Shown here in pieces: positions 43,412-53,795 of a DNA stretch of 64,000 nt. Made by a program: the position numbers and the translations under genes. A model generated the notes under the pieces. That model saw only the letters and a program-made list of their open reading frames with translations, was not told the origin of the DNA and ran no database searches. The DNA is from Pseudomonas fluorescens. GTDB taxonomy: Bacteria > Pseudomonadota > Gammaproteobacteria > Pseudomonadales > Pseudomonadaceae. The number at the start of each line of letters is the position of its first letter. Position 1 is the stretch's first letter. The stretch covers positions 744,001 to 808,000 of the forward strand of contig NZ_CABVIX010000001.1 in assembly GCF_902498185.1 (NCBI RefSeq). Direction: 5' to 3'.

Positions 43412-43774
43412 TTACCCTTGCTGTTCACAAAACCGCAGCCGATTCCCGAACGGATCGGCGATCTCCATCTGCAACCCCCAGTCCACGCGCTGTGCCTGGG
43501 GACGGGAATAGGTATAGCGCTTGGCAAGCAGTTCCTGCTCGAGCGCCACCAGGTCTTCAACCCGCGCGAAGACCGTGGAGCCTGGGGTGGCATCACCATG
43601 ATGCTCGCTCAGGTGCAGGATCAATCCGTCGCGGTGGATCTGTGCATAAAGAGGCAGGTCTTCGGCAAAGCGGTGCTCCCAGTCCAGCGTGAAGCCGAGA
43701 AAATCCAGGTAGAACGCTTTGGCTTTATCGACGCAGAAGATACGCAGCACCGGGATGGCAGGGGCAAATTGCAT
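43412..43774 (-). CDS. VOC (glyoxalase/bleomycin-resistance) family protein
   Basis: 120 residues from ATG 43774. Two beta-alpha-beta-beta-beta modules: AIPVLRIFCVDKAKAFYLDFLGFTLDWEHRF (first) and STVFARVEDLVALEQELLAKRYTYSRP with MEIADPFGNRLRFCE (second). The ending is typical of BLMA/glyoxalase-like proteins that bind drugs or metals. No functional assignment is possible. It is divergent from the urease operon, whose promoter lies upstream of it. Confidence 0.82.
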   Translation of the reverse strand: MQFAPAIPVLRIFCVDKAKAFYLDFLGFTLDWEHRFAEDLPLYAQIHRDGLILHLSEHHGDATPGSTVFARVEDLVALEQELLAKRYTYSRPQAQRVDWGLQMEIADPFGNRLRFCEQQG

Positions 43775-43882
43775 GTTTTCAAATCCTTTGAAGTGGCAAG
43801 TGGGGTGGCAAGCGCTCCGCAATGGTGCGTTCGCGCACCCGCGCAACGGCGGTGAATGCCTCGCACCAGGGCGTTTGCCGAG

Positions 43883-43899
43883 TTGGCCCGCAACCTGCA
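43883..43899 (+). promoter_or_regulatory. Sigma-54 (-24/-12) promoter of the urease operon
   Basis: TTGGCCCG, CAACC, TGCA: GG at 43885-43886 and GC at 43897-43898 with exactly 10 bp between, and 14 of 17 positions fit the RpoN consensus YTGGCACGRNNNTTGCW. The start site would be near 43910. Upstream is an inverted repeat GGTGCG/CGCACC (43824-43839), with GCACCA near 43864 resembling an NtrC half-site. A hairpin GCATACGC/GCGTATGC (43935-43956) lies in the leader. Confidence 0.6.
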
Positions 43900-44008
43900 A
43901 ACGCCTGACTGTCGATTACTGATCGATTGGTCAGGCATACGCTCTCGGGCGTATGCGGGTTGTTCAACCATGGCGCCCAATGCGCCGTGTCCACCGGGAC
44001 TTTAAGGC

Positions 44009-44842
44009 ATGTCGCTGCCGGAAACCATCACGCATCAGGATACGCAGTCAGGCTGGAGCGCGGAGCTAAAGCTGCGCTTCGTTCGCCGCGAGCGCGAGAC
44101 CCGTATTGGTGCGCGCGCACACTTCGGACCTCTTTTGGTGCAGCGACCCTTTTACCCCGAGGGCGCGCCCTGCCATGTCTATGTCCTGCACCCGCCAGGA
44201 GGCATTGTGGGTGGCGATCGTCTGGCCCTGGATATCCATCTGGAGGAGGGCAGCCATGCGTTGCTGACGATGCCGGGGGCCAGCAAGTTCTACCGCAGTG
44301 CCGGGCCCACCTCCCAGCTTACGCAGCATTTCCGACTGGAGCAGGGCAGCACCCTGGAGTGGCTGCCGCAGGACAGCATCTTCTTCGCCGGTGCCCGCGC
44401 TGCGCTGCAGAGCCGCTTCACGCTGGCGCCCAATGCCCGCCTGCTGGCCTGGGAAACCCTGTGCCTGGGACGTCCAGTAATGAACGAGACGTTCAGCCAC
44501 GGCACGCTCGACAGCCGGCTGATCATCGACATGCCCGGCGACCCCGGCCTGCATGAACGTCTGCGTCTTGAGGGCGGAAACCTGAACAAACTAGCCGGCT
44601 ACCCACTGCTGGCCACTTTCTGCGCCGCGCCCGCCGACGCCACCACGCTGGACCTCGTGCGCGCCGAACTCGAAGACGTGACGACACCCGCTGGCGCCAC
44701 ATTGCTAGGGCAGTTGCTGGTGATCCGCCTGCTCGACCACGACAACCAACATCTGCAACGCACCTTGCAACGCTTGTGGCATGTGCTGCGCCCGGCCGTG
44801 ATCGGTTTGGCGCCATGCCCGCCGCGTATCTGGGCTACCTGA
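44009..44842 (+). CDS. ureD: Urease accessory protein UreD
   Basis: 277 residues. UreD is the scaffold that joins the UreABC apoenzyme to UreF and UreG for nickel insertion. Recognised by [44 protein letters not shown] and [12 protein letters not shown]. First gene of the cluster, about 100 bp downstream of the predicted sigma-54 promoter. Ten bases separate it from ureA. Confidence 0.95.
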   Translation: MSLPETITHQDTQSGWSAELKLRFVRRERETRIGARAHFGPLLVQRPFYPEGAPCHVYVLHPPGGIVGGDRLALDIHLEEGSHALLTMPGASKFYRSAGPTSQLTQHFRLEQGSTLEWLPQDSIFFAGARAALQSRFTLAPNARLLAWETLCLGRPVMNETFSHGTLDSRLIIDMPGDPGLHERLRLEGGNLNKLAGYPLLATFCAAPADATTLDLVRAELEDVTTPAGATLLGQLLVIRLLDHDNQHLQRTLQRLWHVLRPAVIGLAPCPPRIWAT

Positions 44843-44852
44843 GAGAGGCACG

Positions 44853-45155
44853 ATGGAGCTGACCCCTAGAGAGAAAGACAAGCTGCTGCTGTTCACCGCA
44901 GCCTTGCTGGCCGAGCGTCGCCGCGACCGTGGCGTGAAGCTCAACTATCCCGAAGCCGTGGCCTTGATCAGTGCTGCGGTGCTGGAAGGCGCGCGCGATG
45001 GCCGCACCGTGGCAGAGCTGATGAGCCTGGGGCGCGACGTGCTCACCCGCGAGCAGGTCATGGAGGGGGTCCCCGAGATGATCCACGACGTCCAGGTCGA
45101 AGCCACATTTCCCGACGGCACGAAACTGGTGACCGTGCATGACCCCATCGTCTGA
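44853..45155 (+). CDS. ureA: Urease gamma subunit
   Basis: 100-residue structural subunit, exactly the canonical length: [44 protein letters not shown], and [27 protein letters not shown]. Second gene of the operon; 18 bp before ureB. Confidence 0.98.
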   Translation: MELTPREKDKLLLFTAALLAERRRDRGVKLNYPEAVALISAAVLEGARDGRTVAELMSLGRDVLTREQVMEGVPEMIHDVQVEATFPDGTKLVTVHDPIV

Positions 45156-45173
45156 CAGCCGCAGGAGCACAGC

Positions 45174-45487
45174 ATGATCCCAGGAGAAGTCCAGGTCGCC
45201 CCCGGCGACATCGAACTCAACGCCGGTCGCCCGACCTCCAGCGTCAGCGTGGCCAACCATGGCGACCGACCGGTGCAGGTCGGCTCGCACTATCACTTTT
45301 TCGAGGTCAACGACGCGCTGGTGTTCGACCGTGCCGCAGCCCGTGGTTACCGGCTGGACATTCCCGCCGGCACCGCGATCCGCTTCGAGCCAGGCCAGGC
45401 TCGCACCGTGCAACTGGTGGCCTATGCAGGCAAACGAGAGGTCTACGGCTTTCAGGGCAGGGTGATGGGGCCGCTGGAGGAGCAAGC

Positions 45488-45491
<4 letters not shown>
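45174..45491 (+). CDS. ureB: Urease beta subunit
   Basis: 105-residue structural subunit: [59 protein letters not shown] and [16 protein letters not shown] precedes the ATG. Its last codons overlap the ureC start (ATGA), giving coupled subunit synthesis. Confidence 0.98.
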
Positions 45492-47191
<1,700 letters not shown>

Positions 47192-47201
47192 TGGAGGCTA
47201 C

Positions 47202-47705
47202 ATGATTGTTCTGACCCGTCGTATCACCGAGGGGGCCGCGACCACCGGCAGCGTCACGCTGAGCGTGGACGCGCGCATCAAGAGCCGCCTGCGCGTGCAG
47301 CTCGACGATGGTCGCGACGCTGGGCTGATGCTTGAACGTGGCCACCTGTTGCGTGGCGGCGAACTGCTCAGCGACGAGCACGGCGTCCACGTGATCCGCG
47401 TGCTCGCAGCAAACGAAGCGGTATCCACCGTACGCTGCGCCGACCCGTTGCTGCTGGCCCGCGCCGCCTACCACCTGGGGAACCGGCACGTGCCGCTGCA
47501 GATCGAGTCCGGCTTGCTGCGCTACCAGCACGACCACGTGCTGGACGACATGCTGCGCGGCCTGGGCCTCGCGGCCGAGACCGAGCAGGCGCCGTTCGAG
47601 CCCGAGGCCGGCGCCTACCAGAGCGCCCCGCACGGTCACAGTCACGGCCATGATCACGGCCAGGATCATCCTTTCGTGCGGCTCCCTGGCCACGCTCACT
47701 CCTGA
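47202..47705 (+). CDS. ureE: Urease accessory protein UreE
   Basis: 167-residue nickel chaperone. N-terminal peptide-binding domain (MIVLTRRITEG), central metal-binding domain (YHLGNRHVPLQIE, with the conserved His) and a His-rich tail (HGHSHGHDHGQDH, ending HAHS) that stores nickel. Handed to UreG during urease activation. Ten bp after ureC. Confidence 0.96.
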   Translation: MIVLTRRITEGAATTGSVTLSVDARIKSRLRVQLDDGRDAGLMLERGHLLRGGELLSDEHGVHVIRVLAANEAVSTVRCADPLLLARAAYHLGNRHVPLQIESGLLRYQHDHVLDDMLRGLGLAAETEQAPFEPEAGAYQSAPHGHSHGHDHGQDHPFVRLPGHAHS

Positions 47706-47729
47706 TCTCCACCCGAAGAAGAAACCGCC

Positions 47730-48275
47730 ATGAAAAAATCCCTCGTCCTGATCCTCCTGCTGGTCTGCGTACCTGCCTTCGCCCATCCCGGCCATGACAC
47801 GCATCCGCTGCAGGACGGTCTGCTGCACCCACTTACCGGCCTCGACCACCTGCTCATGTTGCTGGGCACCGGCGTACTCGCCGCGCTGACCGGCCGCACC
47901 TTGACCCTACCGCTGATGACCTTGGGCGCGATGTTCGGCGGCGCCATGCTCGGGCACCTGTTCGGCGGCGTGATCGGCATGGAACAGATGATCATTGGCT
48001 CGCTGCTGGTGGCGGCCGCCGCTTTGCTGGTGCCTGGCCGTCAGCTGCTGCTTGCCCTGGCCATGCCGCTGTTCGCGCTGTTCCATGGCTGGGCCCATGG
48101 CGTGGAAGCCAGCCCCGGCGCGTTCTGGTTGTTCAGTGCAGGCTTCGTGGCGGTCAGCGGCCTGTTGCTGGCGGCGGGCTTCGGCGCAGGTGTCCTGCTA
48201 CGTCGCCATGCTCGCTTGCAGCAAGCCTTCGGTGGCGGCCTGCTGGCGGGCGCGGCGCTGGTACTGGCCGGCTGA
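47730..48275 (+). CDS. ureJ: HupE/UreJ-family nickel transporter
   Basis: 181 residues with a signal-like first helix (MKKSLVLILLLVCVPAFA) then HPGHD and the family motif HPLTGLDHLLMLLGTG, with several further helices containing HGWAHG. HupE/UreJ proteins take up nickel (or cobalt) for hydrogenase or urease. Encoded between ureE and ureF, as in other pseudomonads and rhizobia. Its TGA overlaps the ureF ATG by one base. Confidence 0.9.
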   Translation: MKKSLVLILLLVCVPAFAHPGHDTHPLQDGLLHPLTGLDHLLMLLGTGVLAALTGRTLTLPLMTLGAMFGGAMLGHLFGGVIGMEQMIIGSLLVAAAALLVPGRQLLLALAMPLFALFHGWAHGVEASPGAFWLFSAGFVAVSGLLLAAGFGAGVLLRRHARLQQAFGGGLLAGAALVLAG

Positions 48276-48949
48276 TGCAAGCTGATCTGGCACTGTTGCG
48301 CGTGCTGCAGCTGGCCAGCCCCGGCTTGCCAGTGGGCGGCTTCACTTACTCGCAAGGTCTGGAATGGGCCGTCGAGGCGGGGTGGGTGGCTGACACCGCT
48401 GGCTTTTGCGCCTGGCAGCGCGAGCAGTTGCACGACACCCTGGGTTGTCTCGACTGGCCCGTACTGGCGCGCCTGTACCGCGCCTGCCAGGCCGACGATA
48501 TCCAGGCCTTCGCACATTGGACGCGATTCTTGCTGGCCAACCGAGAGACCGCCGAGCTGCGCCTTGAAGAGCGCCAGCGCGGCAGCGCCATGGCACGCCT
48601 GCTCGATGGCTGGCAACTGGCACAGGATCCGGCCTGGCGCGACAGTCTCGTGCAGAGCCAGCTTGCCGGTATGGCTTGGTTGGGTGCGCACTGGAACGTT
48701 CCCCTGCGTGACCTCTCTCTCGGCCATGGCTTTGCCTGGCTTGAGGGCGCGGTCATGGCCGGGGTCAAGCTGGTGCCCTTTGGCCAGCAGGCTGCCCAGA
48801 CCTTGCTGCGTGACCTCAGCCAAGCGCTGCCCGAGGTGCTCGACCAGGCACTGGCGCTGGGCGACGACCAGCTTGGCGGCAGCCTGCCGCTGCTGGCCAT
48901 CGCCTCGGCGCGACACGAAACCCAATACACCCGATTGTTCCGTTCTTGA
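48275..48949 (+). CDS. ureF: Urease accessory protein UreF
   Basis: 224 residues, all-helical GTPase-activating partner in the UreDFG complex. Recognised by [28 protein letters not shown] at the start and the [14 protein letters not shown] region. Start codon overlaps the ureJ stop (TGATG). Leads to ureG after 11 bp. Confidence 0.95.
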   Translation: MQADLALLRVLQLASPGLPVGGFTYSQGLEWAVEAGWVADTAGFCAWQREQLHDTLGCLDWPVLARLYRACQADDIQAFAHWTRFLLANRETAELRLEERQRGSAMARLLDGWQLAQDPAWRDSLVQSQLAGMAWLGAHWNVPLRDLSLGHGFAWLEGAVMAGVKLVPFGQQAAQTLLRDLSQALPEVLDQALALGDDQLGGSLPLLAIASARHETQYTRLFRS

Positions 48950-48960
48950 GGACTGCCCCC

Positions 48961-49584
48961 ATGCAAAGCTACCAACAACCCCTGCGCGTCGGCGTCGGCG
49001 GCCCTGTCGGCTCCGGCAAGACCGCGTTGCTCGAAGCCCTGTGCAAGGCCATGCGCGACCACTATGAAATCGCCGTGGTGACCAACGACATCTACACCAA
49101 GGAAGACCAGCGCATCCTCACCGAAGCCGGCGCCCTGGCGCCTGAGCGCATCGTCGGTGTCGAAACCGGTGGCTGCCCGCACACCGCCATCCGCGAGGAT
49201 GCCTCCATGAACCTCGCGGCGGTCGAGGACCTGGCGCGCAAGTTCGGCAACCTCGAAGTCATCTTTGTCGAGAGCGGGGGAGACAACCTCAGCGCCACCT
49301 TCAGCCCTGAGCTTGCCGACCTGACGGTGTACGTGATCGACGTGGCCGAAGGCGAGAAGATCCCGCGCAAGGGCGGGCCGGGCATTACCAAGTCGGACTT
49401 CCTGGTGATCAACAAGATCGACCTGGCGCCCTATGTCGGGGCTTCGCTGGAAGTCATGGAAAAGGACACCCACCGGATGCGCCCTGAGCGGCCCTGGGCG
49501 TTTACCAACCTGAAGACGGGGCAAGGGTTGCAGGCGGTGATCGATTTCATCGTCGAGCGGGGAATGTTGCGCGCGCGGGGGTGA
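48961..49584 (+). CDS. ureG: Urease accessory GTPase UreG
   Basis: 207 residues. SIMIBI-class GTPase: P-loop [16 protein letters not shown], switch region [14 protein letters not shown], metal-site motif [17 protein letters not shown] (CPH), [17 protein letters not shown] and the guanine motif [11 protein letters not shown]. Delivers nickel to apo-urease. The start at 48961 ([14 protein letters not shown]) follows TGAGGA; a further in-frame ATG 15 bp upstream lies inside the end of ureF. Last gene of the operon. Confidence 0.97.
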   Translation: MQSYQQPLRVGVGGPVGSGKTALLEALCKAMRDHYEIAVVTNDIYTKEDQRILTEAGALAPERIVGVETGGCPHTAIREDASMNLAAVEDLARKFGNLEVIFVESGGDNLSATFSPELADLTVYVIDVAEGEKIPRKGGPGITKSDFLVINKIDLAPYVGASLEVMEKDTHRMRPERPWAFTNLKTGQGLQAVIDFIVERGMLRARG

Positions 49585-49615
49585 TCGGGGCTGCCGTACC
49601 TGTGGGTCAGGGCGG

Positions 49616-49644
49616 CCTCATCGCGCCGAACCGCGGCGATGAGG
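49616..49644. repeat. REP-like inverted repeat between ureG and the MFS gene
   Basis: CCTCATCGC and GCGATGAGG pair around an 11-base loop. The loop and flanks (CCGAACCGC, GTCGCTCCT) share words with the element at 42154-42235. Probably a REP-type element that also ends the convergent operons. Confidence 0.5.
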
Positions 49645-49655
49645 TCGCTCCTGCC

Positions 49656-50861
49656 TTACACCGCTATCGCTGGCGACATCTGCACCGACTCCCGGCGAAC
49701 ACTGGCCAACGGCACGATCACCAGCAGCAGGGTCAGTACCACGGTCACGCCAATCCCCCAGGCCGCCAGGCTGAACCCACCCACTGAGATCAATCCGCCG
49801 GAAATCGCCGGCCCCACTGCCAGGCCCAGGCTCAGGAAGCTGCTGGCCGCCGCCACGACGCGGCCTTCGCGGTCGAGCTCCGCGGCCAGGCCAGTGAGGT
49901 AGCTCAGGGCGTAGAAGTAGGTGACGCAGATGGTCATGACTCCCGCGGTATACAAGGTCTTGGAGTGCTCCCCAAGCACGTAGCTGAGGCTGGTCCCACC
50001 GGTCAGCAGGATCGCGAGAATCACCGGGGTGCTCATCCCGAAGCGCTTGCCGATCATCGCGGCGACCAATGGGCCGATCAGGCCGACTACCGATTGCACC
50101 GACAGCAGCACGCCGAGCTCGTCACCGGTGTAGCCGACCAGGGTGCCGATGCGCTCGACAAATGCCCAGCCCATGGTGTCACGGGCCTGGAAAACGAACA
50201 TCGCGAGCATCATGCAGATGGCCGGCAGGCTCAGCAGCACGTTGCCCGAACCGCCCTTGCGTGCACCGGCCAACGGGACGGCCTCGGCGACGGGTGCGCG
50301 TTGCGCGAGCATGGGGATGGCCAGCAGCATCACCGCCATGGTTGCGGCCATGGCGTAGTACAGCCCCGGCAGGCCATACAGCGCCATGACTTTGGCGTAG
50401 CCGAGCATGACCACAATCATCAGCAGCACCGACAGCACGTTCATGTGCCCGGCGATGCGGTCCGGATGCCGGGCACTCGACACCGCGGCGTTACCGCAGG
50501 CCAGCGCCAGGCCTGCACCGAGCCCGGCCAGGCAACGCACGGCCGCCAGGGCGTAGATATCCCCTATGTTGGCGCTCGCAATGTTGGCCAGGATGGCCAG
50601 CAGGGTACCGCCGAGCGCAAGCGTCCTGCGTGGCGCACGACCCATGAACGGGGCGATCAGCAACGAGGCGAGCATGGTGAAGCCGAATTCGGCGGACATC
50701 AGGAGTCCGGCCTGGGCCTCGTTGAGCGCAAGGTCATGAATGATCGCGCTGATCAGGAAGGGCAAGGCCCACAGCCCCAGCAGGCCGACGCCGTAGGCAG
50801 ATGCTGCGGCGGAGAACACCAGGCTCCAGCTCTCAGGCAGGAAATTTCGTATTGTTTTCAT
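49656..50861 (-). CDS. Major facilitator superfamily transporter
   Basis: 401 residues, twelve predicted helices. Start at 50861 (MKTIRNFLPESWSLVF). Family signs: AQAGLLMSAEFGFTMLASLLIAPFMGRAPRRTLALGG (the cytoplasmic loop 2-3 motif) and the large central loop around LAGARKGGSGN. The last gene of the minus-strand N-demethylase cluster (68 bp after the alpha-subunit gene), so it may carry the substrate or the product. No family-level substrate can be read. Confidence 0.82.
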   Translation of the reverse strand: MKTIRNFLPESWSLVFSAAASAYGVGLLGLWALPFLISAIIHDLALNEAQAGLLMSAEFGFTMLASLLIAPFMGRAPRRTLALGGTLLAILANIASANIGDIYALAAVRCLAGLGAGLALACGNAAVSSARHPDRIAGHMNVLSVLLMIVVMLGYAKVMALYGLPGLYYAMAATMAVMLLAIPMLAQRAPVAEAVPLAGARKGGSGNVLLSLPAICMMLAMFVFQARDTMGWAFVERIGTLVGYTGDELGVLLSVQSVVGLIGPLVAAMIGKRFGMSTPVILAILLTGGTSLSYVLGEHSKTLYTAGVMTICVTYFYALSYLTGLAAELDREGRVVAAASSFLSLGLAVGPAISGGLISVGGFSLAAWGIGVTVVLTLLLVIVPLASVRRESVQMSPAIAV

Positions 50862-50929
50862 GGGTGATCCCTGGATGGCAAGCACATCGATGGGTAGCGG
50901 CGCACCGCGCGGGCGCGCCTGTGAAAGTG

Positions 50930-51973
50930 TTACTGCTGGCTCTCGTCGACCGGGGTGCCGTCGTCGTATTGCGAGAGCCAGGCAACCATGGCATCGCGAT
51001 AGCGAGTGAAGCCCTTGTAGTCCACCAGCTCCTGGTCAAGGTCGCGGATGACCCGGTGCATCCGCTTGGCCCATTGCGGCGCGAACTCGGCCAATTGCTC
51101 GAGGCTGACAAGGTAGGTGCGCACCGGGAACAGCACGGCGTTGCTGCGTGGCAGGCGGTGCAGCGGCTGCAGCTCGACGCGCAGGTTGACCAGCTGGCCC
51201 ACGTTTTCGGCAGTGACCACCGTGCGGTCCGGCGCCCAGTCAGGCAGGGTCTCGGCCGAGGTCTCAAGGCGCGGATTGACGGTGATCGACCAGTTGGTAC
51301 GACGTACCGGGTGGCCCGGGCGCAGGCGCAGCAAGAACTTCAGCGCGCGCTGCAGGATGCCCATTTCATGCAGCTTGGGCACCGGACCGTGAAACTCCAT
51401 GAAGCTCATGCCAAGGTTGAAGCGCAGCGAATAATCCGCGCGCTGGGTGGCCATGCCCGCGCCCATCACCAGGGTCTCATCGCGCTCTTCGAGCAGGATG
51501 AACTCGCCTTGCGCCTGTCGGGTGATGTACTCCATCGGGTCCATCGGCAAGGTGCTGGCGTCACCGAACGTGAAGGTCTGGTCGATCTGCAGCGGGCGGT
51601 TGATCCAGTGCCACTGGCTGCCCTTTTTTTCCAAGGTGAAATGCTCGGGAAAATCGCGTGAGTACGATTCCATGAGCAGTTCGAGCAGGTCCCACTGTGC
51701 CTCCATCATGTGCGGCAGCGCTGCGTAGTGCACACCGGGCTGGCCATCGAGCGTCTGCGCCCGGTGATGACACTCGGAGATGTAATGCTCGTCGATATCG
51801 AACTGCGCGCGCAGCGCACCGGTGCCAAAGGGCACATGCGGCTCGACGTTCATCGAGTACATGTACTGGTCTTCGGGGTACGGGAACGGCAGGCGCAACA
51901 CGGCGTCGCAGCTGTTGGAGTAGGTGTGCTCGCCAACGTCGGCGTAGGTTTCGATCGGCTTGAAAACGGTCAT
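50930..51973 (-). CDS. Heme-dependent oxidative N-demethylase, alpha-subunit-like (DUF3445)
   Basis: 347 residues from ATG 51973. Begins MTVFKPIETYADVGEHTYSN and contains VLRLPFPYPEDQYMYSMNVEP, PLDPMEYITRQAQGEFILLEERD-like and RLRPGHPVRRTNWSITVNPRLE, which I know from the heme-binding PAS-fold subunit of the Pseudomonas mendocina HODM enzyme and of dimethylamine monooxygenase. Those enzymes remove methyl groups from secondary amines oxidatively. It sits 17 bp after the reductase gene. A catabolite-repression motif AATAACAA touches the start. The substrate here is unknown. Confidence 0.82.
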   Translation of the reverse strand: MTVFKPIETYADVGEHTYSNSCDAVLRLPFPYPEDQYMYSMNVEPHVPFGTGALRAQFDIDEHYISECHHRAQTLDGQPGVHYAALPHMMEAQWDLLELLMESYSRDFPEHFTLEKKGSQWHWINRPLQIDQTFTFGDASTLPMDPMEYITRQAQGEFILLEERDETLVMGAGMATQRADYSLRFNLGMSFMEFHGPVPKLHEMGILQRALKFLLRLRPGHPVRRTNWSITVNPRLETSAETLPDWAPDRTVVTAENVGQLVNLRVELQPLHRLPRSNAVLFPVRTYLVSLEQLAEFAPQWAKRMHRVIRDLDQELVDYKGFTRYRDAMVAWLSQYDDGTPVDESQQ

Positions 51974-51974
51974 C

Positions 51975-51982
51975 TTGTTATT
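51975..51982 (-). promoter_or_regulatory. Hfq/Crc (CA) motif at the N-demethylase start
   Basis: Minus strand reads AATAACAA one base before the ATG, a perfect AAYAAYAA motif. In pseudomonads such motifs bind Hfq/Crc and block translation when preferred carbon is present. Confidence 0.5.
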
Positions 51983-51990
51983 GTCCTGTT

Positions 51991-52959
51991 TCAGAGGTCT
52001 ACGACCAGGCGGCTGCAGTTGGCGCGGGATACGCAAGGCATGAATTTGCGGCGGCTCGACTTGTCTTCCTCACTGAGCCAGTCATCGCGGTGGTCGAGTT
52101 CGCCCTCGACTTCGAGCACTTCGGTTTCGCAGTAGCCACAGGCGCCGCCGCGGCACAGGTAGGGCACCTTGTAGCCGGCCTGTTCGGCGGCTTCGAGCAG
52201 CGACTGCTCGGCCGGCACCTCGATCGTCACACCCTGGCGCGCCAGGGTGACGCTGAACGGCTGGCCGCTGGAACCTTGCTCGACAAAGCGCTCGTAATGG
52301 ATGTGACTGTCGGTCCAGCCCAGGGCGTGCGCGCTGTCGAGGGTGTCGTCGATCATGCTGTCCGGACCGCACACATACACGTGGCTGCCCAAGGGGCGCG
52401 CTGCCAGCACGTCACGGATATTCAGGCGGGCGCCGTGGCCTTGTACATAAAGGTGCACCCGCTCGCCGAAGCGCGCCTTGAGTTCCAGGCCCAGCGCGGT
52501 GTGCTCCGGCCCTCGCACGGCCAGATGCAGCTCGAAAGCCGCCTGCTTGATCTGCAGCTCTTCGAGTTGCGAATACACCGGCGTGATGCCTACGCCCCCG
52601 GCAATGAACAGGTGCTGGCGGGCGTGCTTGGCCAGCGGGAACAGGTTGGCGGGCTGCAGGATCTGCAGCAGGTCGCCTTCCACCACCTGATCGTGCAGGT
52701 GACGCGAGCCGCCGCGTCCTTCGCACACCCGGCGAACAGCGATCTGGTAGGCGCTGGAATCGTAGGGCGAGCTCATCAGCGAGTAGGCATTGCGGTGGGT
52801 CTTGTCGCCCGCTTCCAGCACGACCACCACGTGGCTGCCGCCTGAAAACGCGGGCAAGTGCTTGCCCTGCGGGTCGACCAGGGTGAAACGCTTTATCTCC
52901 GGGGTCATCGACTCGATGCGGGCCACGCGCACGCTCAAGGTGCCGTTATGGGTATTCAT
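51991..52959 (-). CDS. Phthalate-dioxygenase-reductase-like oxidoreductase (FMN, NAD, [2Fe-2S])
   Basis: 322 residues of the VanB/PDR family: flavin domain with RNAYSLMSSPYDSSAY (about 55-70), NAD(P) domain (LFIAGGVGITPVYSQLEEL; YVCGPDSMIDD) and C-terminal plant-type ferredoxin (CRGGACGYCETEV and a distant Cys in MPCVSRANC). It would carry electrons from NAD(P)H to the heme subunit. ATGA overlap with the upstream gene and 17 bp to the downstream one make it the middle of a three-subunit operon, as in dmm/HODM clusters. Confidence 0.88.
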   Translation of the reverse strand: MNTHNGTLSVRVARIESMTPEIKRFTLVDPQGKHLPAFSGGSHVVVVLEAGDKTHRNAYSLMSSPYDSSAYQIAVRRVCEGRGGSRHLHDQVVEGDLLQILQPANLFPLAKHARQHLFIAGGVGITPVYSQLEELQIKQAAFELHLAVRGPEHTALGLELKARFGERVHLYVQGHGARLNIRDVLAARPLGSHVYVCGPDSMIDDTLDSAHALGWTDSHIHYERFVEQGSSGQPFSVTLARQGVTIEVPAEQSLLEAAEQAGYKVPYLCRGGACGYCETEVLEVEGELDHRDDWLSEEDKSSRRKFMPCVSRANCSRLVVDL

Positions 52960-53561
52960 GTGTCGAGCTCCTCGGCAGCTGGCATTTCACCCGGAACTTC
53001 GCCGTCGGCCTTGATGCCCTGGAAGGCGGCCAGGCGACGCGAGTAGTGGTCACGCACCACCAGGCTGAGCTGGCAGCCGGGGCAGGTGAACACACGGTGG
53101 GTGACGTTCTCGGTGTAGGTATCGCAGTGCGCGCACCACACTCGGCGTACGAGGGTGCCGCTGTGTTCGCGCAGCACTTCATCACGGTTCAGGTCTACCG
53201 CATTGGCCGCTTGCATGGCGGTACCGATAAAGCTTTCCGAACCGCTCAGGTACAGCCGGGTGCCCATGTGGGCGGCGCCCAGGTGCAGGTGCAGGGCATC
53301 GATCAGGGCCTGGTTGCTGGGAAACACCTCAAGGCCCGCAGCCTCGACGGTCTGCAACGCGCGCAGGTGGTCGTGGCCAGAGAAGGACTCAGTGGAATAG
53401 AGCAGGGTGCTGCGCTGGCGCTGGGAAGGCGACATGTCTGCGATCAATCGCAGCATGGCGGCGCCGCCACTGCCCTGGCCCGCAACCAGGTGACGCAGGC
53501 CGCCTGTCATGGGGTGCAGCTGGTCGTAGACCGGGCGGCTCTTGATGCCGGTGATTAGCAT
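52956..53561 (-). CDS. DmmA-like N-demethylase subunit with zinc ribbon
   Basis: 201 residues. Residues about 1-120 are an alpha/beta domain (TLLYSTESFSGHDHLRAL, GTRLYLSGSESFIGTAMQAA). A C-terminal zinc ribbon follows: VWCAHCDTYTENVTHRVFTCPGCQLSLVVRDHYSRR (two CxxC pairs). This is the architecture of the small DmmA-type subunit of dimethylamine monooxygenase. First gene of the cluster; start at 53561 follows GAGGTG. Likely structural or electron-transfer partner. Confidence 0.8.
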   Translation of the reverse strand: MLITGIKSRPVYDQLHPMTGGLRHLVAGQGSGGAAMLRLIADMSPSQRQRSTLLYSTESFSGHDHLRALQTVEAAGLEVFPSNQALIDALHLHLGAAHMGTRLYLSGSESFIGTAMQAANAVDLNRDEVLREHSGTLVRRVWCAHCDTYTENVTHRVFTCPGCQLSLVVRDHYSRRLAAFQGIKADGEVPGEMPAAEELDT

Positions 53562-53666
53562 GGTGACACACCTCGTAAGCCGTTACCCCGGATGTGCCCG
53601 GCGGTAACAAAGTCGGCTGGTTCAAGACTCATGCAGGGAACCAAGCAGGCCCCATGCCATATTGCC

Positions 53667-53690
53667 TATGGTTTTATATGTTTTATACCG
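53667..53690. promoter_or_regulatory. Candidate operator A (TATGGTTTTATA) before the N-demethylase cluster
   Basis: A 12-base word TATGGTTTTATA (53667-53678) followed by TGTTTTATACC, giving a direct repeat GTTTTATAT-GTTTTATAC, in an AT-rich promoter-like patch. The same 12 bases occur as reverse complement at 55306-55317 between the dehydrogenase and its divergent GntR gene. Confidence 0.45.
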
Positions 53691-53795
53691 GACGCTGAAT
53701 CAGGGCGTTATCTTCAGGTCTTTCAGGGTCATCAGTTCAGGACAAGGCACTGGACGAGTGCGCGGCGCACCGGTGAGGTGCGTCGCGGGGCGGGA

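Noticed and set aside
47641..47700. His-rich repeat as a tandem DNA repeat
   Set aside because: It is the nickel-binding tail of UreE, coding rather than a repeat element.
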